Shown piece after piece: positions 61,259 through 64,000 of a stretch of DNA of 64,000 nucleotides (the first letter of the stretch is position 1; the number at the start of each line of letters is the position of its first letter). A program made the position numbers and the translations under genes. The DNA is from Sphaerolaimus hirsutus (Eukaryota > Nematoda > Chromadorea > Monhysterida > Sphaerolaimidae). Location: positions 16,179,206-16,243,205 of the forward strand of contig OZ038459.1 in assembly GCA_964036195.1 (NCBI GenBank), given 5' to 3'. A model generated the notes under the pieces. The model made no database searches and was not told the DNA's origin. It saw nothing but the letters and a program-made list of their open reading frames with translations.

Positions 61259-61357
61259 CGTATAGTAGCTTAGCAGGCCGGCGGCGCTGTCGAGCACGAA
61301 CCACCTGTACTGCCAGCCCTGCATCACGTTCGTCCACTTGCTCAGCGGGCCCTCCAT
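61259..61357 (-). CDS. OSBPL9: OSBPL9/ORP9 exon 1
   Basis: Encodes [20 protein letters not shown] and LLSYYT, the start of the ORP9 PH domain (human [20 protein letters not shown]). Donor ACG|GTTGGT, phase 0, and exon 2 resumes at SKEKM exactly as in the vertebrate gene. The ATG at 61357 is chosen by homology; the frame is open a little further upstream. Residues that bind the membrane lipid head group in PH domains (basic KW...R) are present. Confidence 0.93.
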
Positions 61358-62548
61358 CGAGCAACTATGATTCTGTCTCTGTCAGTGATGGTTGTAATGT
61401 GGCTGGCGATATGGATTGAAGGGAAGGTGTGTGGATAGTATACTGACGGCACACTTTACAGTGAAGTCTACCATATTCCGTCTGAATAAATAGACAATTT
61501 TTTTCTTTAACACATCAAATTTTTCCCACTTTTGGTTAATTTGGTGCACAATTTTTGCACCTTATGCATCAAATATGGTATCATTTCATTGTATAGCATT
61601 CTTTCTGTCTAGAATAATTTTAGAGAAATAAATCACAGACGGATTGACTGTAATTAGCCATCGACATTTTTTGTAGTTATGCGTGCATTTTACGTGGCAA
61701 GAGACCAATATATTGTTTCTATCTATTAATCTTCATTTCAAAAAGGCACACCACCAGGTGAAAATTTCAAACTTGAACGTAAATGAAATCAACTGTGAGT
61801 ACATAAATAAAATAAGTGTGTAATTTTAAAAATAGATATAAACAAAATTAATATAAGTAAAAGTATACGAATTCTGTAGAAAAAAAACATCTCAAAAGTA
61901 AGTAGGTTCCTGACTGAATGCAAATATTTACTTCAAGGAATGCTTAGCTAGATTTCCTAGAATCGTAAATCCAGACACCAGACACAATAAACATAATATT
62001 ACAGTAAAAGAAATTTAAACTGATCCGGAATTAGTCGAACAGTTAGATGATGCATACATTCTAGATATAAATATAAATACACGTACATTTCATATCTCTT
62101 TAGATGAATTCGAAAAGATTGAACATGACTGCGTAAAATGCATCAATTAACTATTCATAGTAATTAGTTTGATCACAGCAATAATCGTTAAATCGTTTTT
62201 AGAGATAATACAATATCAAATAATATTTACCTACCTAAAACCGTATCCCCTCTAATAGCCCCCCCCCCCACACACAAAAACGAGTGAAGCTGAGGCCAGA
62301 CTATGCTGGTTTGTCAAATATAAATTGAAATGCAATTATTGAAATGCAGTGAGAAAATGATTCCCTCGAATAACCCGCTTAAAGTATACTGGGATAAATA
62401 ATCCTCCCGGGGGCTATTTAGAGCAAATACGGTAATCCGCATAAAAGCCTAAAACGCGCCGCGCACTGCGAAATCAACTAAACGCGCGGCAGCAACTCAA
62501 AAATGCTGCTGCCCCATGCCATAGCACAAATTGGCCGCCCTAGTATAC
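61358..62548. other. Region between OSBPL9 exon 1 and the NPEPL1-like exons
   Basis: AT-rich, no exon recognised. It should hold the OSBPL9 promoter and possibly the last NPEPL1 exon, which I did not find. Confidence 0.5.
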
Positions 62549-62709
62549 CTGCCGAGCAGCGACACCAACAGGGCGACGCCGTAGCCGGTGGCCCGGTCCG
62601 TGTCCTTGCACTTTGCGGGCGCGGCCATGTCCACGTGCAGCCAGCTGAGCGACGCGTCCGGCTCCAGCTGCGAGTGGATGAACTCGGCCGCGATGCAAGT
62701 TAGGGGCGC
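62549..62709 (-). CDS. NPEPL1: NPEPL1-like M17 aminopeptidase, exon B
   Basis: Encodes LSWLHVDMAAPAKCKDTDRA and TGYGVALLVSLLGR, the C-terminal end of the M17 leucyl-aminopeptidase fold (human NPEPL1 has WVHLDIAAP and ATGFGVALLLALFGR). Acceptor TTTCAG, donor GGCAG|GTATAC. The frame continues 18 codons past the donor to a stop, so this could also be the terminal exon. Confidence 0.85.
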
Positions 62710-63280
62710 CTGAAAGGGGTGAGGGGGGTAAAAGGGTTGGGAAGAAATCGATTTTTTAAAGATGACCGATTTCTCTAAATCGCTGGAGTTAAAAATCTCC
62801 TATTTTCCTTTAAAATGGCCTCTGGGGGAATATAAATTATATAAAAGCCATATAAATTGATAGCCAATGCACTTATGCTTTCTGTGGTAATTTAATTAAT
62901 GTAGAGCTTTGGGTAAGCTTGAAAGTAGGTTATTTTCAATTTTAAAAGTAATAAATTTGTTAAGTCTGCTGGGTGAATCAAATTTCATCGATCGTTTCCA
63001 ATTTTGTTCGCAGAAATTGAATGTTATTGCTGAGAACAAGATAAATATAAATCATCTTACGATCATCACAACAAACTACCATATTTGGATATTAAAACCC
63101 GATTTTAAAGTCGTTTCTTATTTAAAAACTGGATCATTAACAAGTATCTATCGTTTTTCCATCCCTAAAGTTAATACACAGCAAGTTATGAACGCCGGTC
63201 ATAAAATTAGTAGACTTTCGCACAAAAATCCAGCATCAAGTTCTACACCAACAGTAACACCACCTCAAAACCCGACCCAC
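62710..63280 (-). other. Intron of the NPEPL1-like gene
   Basis: About 570 nt, AT-rich, no other feature recognised. An open plus-strand frame across it has no coding support. Confidence 0.6.
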
Positions 63281-63511
63281 CCTAGTCTTTCCCATATTAG
63301 CATTCTTCATATCAGCCACAGCGCTCTTCAAGTCGCCCATGCAAATGTCGGGAATGTAAACCAGGGGGTGGCACAAATCGCCCGCGTGTTTGCCCGCCGC
63401 CACGCAAGCCCGTTCCCAATTTTCCCGATTGCAAACCACCGCGGCATGAATTGCGCCGGTGGCGGTCGCTTGAGCCCCCGTTAGGGTTGCTAGGTCGATT
63501 ATCACTTCTGC
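63281..63511 (-). CDS. NPEPL1: NPEPL1-like M17 aminopeptidase, exon A
   Basis: 77 codons encoding AEVIIDLATLTGAQATATG and LKSAVADMKNANMG. The IDLATLTGA motif holds a conserved metal/substrate region of M17 peptidases, which cleave N-terminal residues from peptides using two metal ions. It matches NPEPL1 (DMATLTGAQGIATG, SAVADMKN) better than cytosolic LAP. Acceptor CCTCAG, donor AGG|GTGGGT, phase 0 into exon B. Confidence 0.88.
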
Positions 63512-64000
63512 CTGAGGGGTTGGGGGTGGGTGGGGGGGGGTTGAGAGTAGAGGGGCACATCAAGAGGGTGTAATATGTCAAACGTCATGAAAAGTGTTGT
63601 CAGTCAGAAGGATGTAAAACGTCATGAAAAATGTCAAACCAGTGAAAAATAGTCAATCATTAGATTTGTCATTTTACATGACTTTTGACACTTTTCATGA
63701 TATTTTACATTTTCGCATACTCGGCATTTTAAATACAGGGTGTGGGAATATTTAATGAACAAAAAATGCGGCAGGCAAGTGCTCCTTCGAGGGGTTTAAT
63801 GCGGGGAGAGCTAAAAAAGAGCACCCAAAAAGGGGTTGTACGGAGGACAAAACGGGTTACGTAGGATGGAAAATTGCTAATCGTTGGGCTAATCGCAAAA
63901 ACAGTGGTATTTGAGGTCATCGAAGTATTGCTGAAGCACCACTTGCTGTTATTTAGGGTATTCATGTAAAAATGGTTCATATTCTATGAGTTTTTACATC
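63512..64000. other. Upstream NPEPL1-like intron, inverted repeat at 63560-63720
   Basis: Contains an imperfect foldback built of ATGTAAAACGTCATGAAAA-type blocks and their complements, and an unrecognised stretch at 63735-63980. No exon supported. Confidence 0.5.

Noticed and set aside
62503..62703. Plus-strand frame opposite the aminopeptidase exon
   Set aside because: Antisense shadow of NPEPL1-like exon B.

Overview
The window is metazoan nuclear DNA, probably from an invertebrate. The clear host genes are ordinary animal genes split by GT-AG introns, and all lie on the minus strand. Four exons encode the N-terminus of an oxysterol-binding-protein-related protein of the ORP9 type (OSBPL9): 61259-61357, 28837-28966, 28378-28466 and 24445-24552. 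Two exons belong to an M17 aminopeptidase of the NPEPL1 type (62549-62709 and 63281-63511). A TATA box plus TCAGTC initiator in a mobile element weakly favours an arthropod, but I cannot name the species.

Positions 1-24 kb hold an intron-rich, virus-like gene cluster beyond OSBPL9 exon 4 (by inference inside the next OSBPL9 intron). On the minus strand are a partial protein-primed family B DNA polymerase (Polinton/adintovirus type), a zinc-finger/coiled-coil protein, a 167-residue coiled-coil protein, a long mucin-like/coiled-coil type I membrane glycoprotein, a short cysteine-rich type I membrane protein, and three paralogous small beta-rich proteins. On the plus strand are a basic/acidic protein, a C2H2-type protein and a further relative of the small-protein family. 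The cluster is full of foldback elements, and three introns behave like introners: their splice sites sit on the ends of terminal-inverted-repeat elements. No capsid, packaging ATPase, protease or integrase was recognised.

24.5-29.9 kb is OSBPL9 intron and exon sequence crowded with small inverted-repeat DNA transposons, several of hAT type with 8-bp target duplications.

29960-59650 is one very young giant LTR retroelement of about 29.7 kb, inserted antisense in OSBPL9 intron 1 and inside an older hAT-type MITE. Its LTRs are about 3.38 kb; I saw only two differences between them. A 3,736-codon gag-pol ORF of Ty3/Gypsy order starts inside the 5' LTR and reads through a tRNA-Gln-type primer-binding site. 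Downstream lies about 12.4 kb of cargo bracketed by two similar polypurine-tract/LTR-border sequences. The cargo has a GC-rich long gene (45678-52490) ending in a NADAR domain, a tandem non-coding array, and a small spliced gene related to the small-protein family of the 1-24 kb cluster.

The most striking signal is a structured RNA motif confined to this retroelement. There are 26 copies (21 distinct loci, 5 of them repeated in the second LTR) of a hairpin with an almost constant CCTACG loop. At most loci the outer stems differ completely in sequence but stay complementary. Copies occur in the LTRs, inside the gag coding region and throughout the cargo.

Right of the retroelement (59.8-61.2 kb) is a nest of inverted-repeat elements, then OSBPL9 exon 1 and the NPEPL1-like exons.
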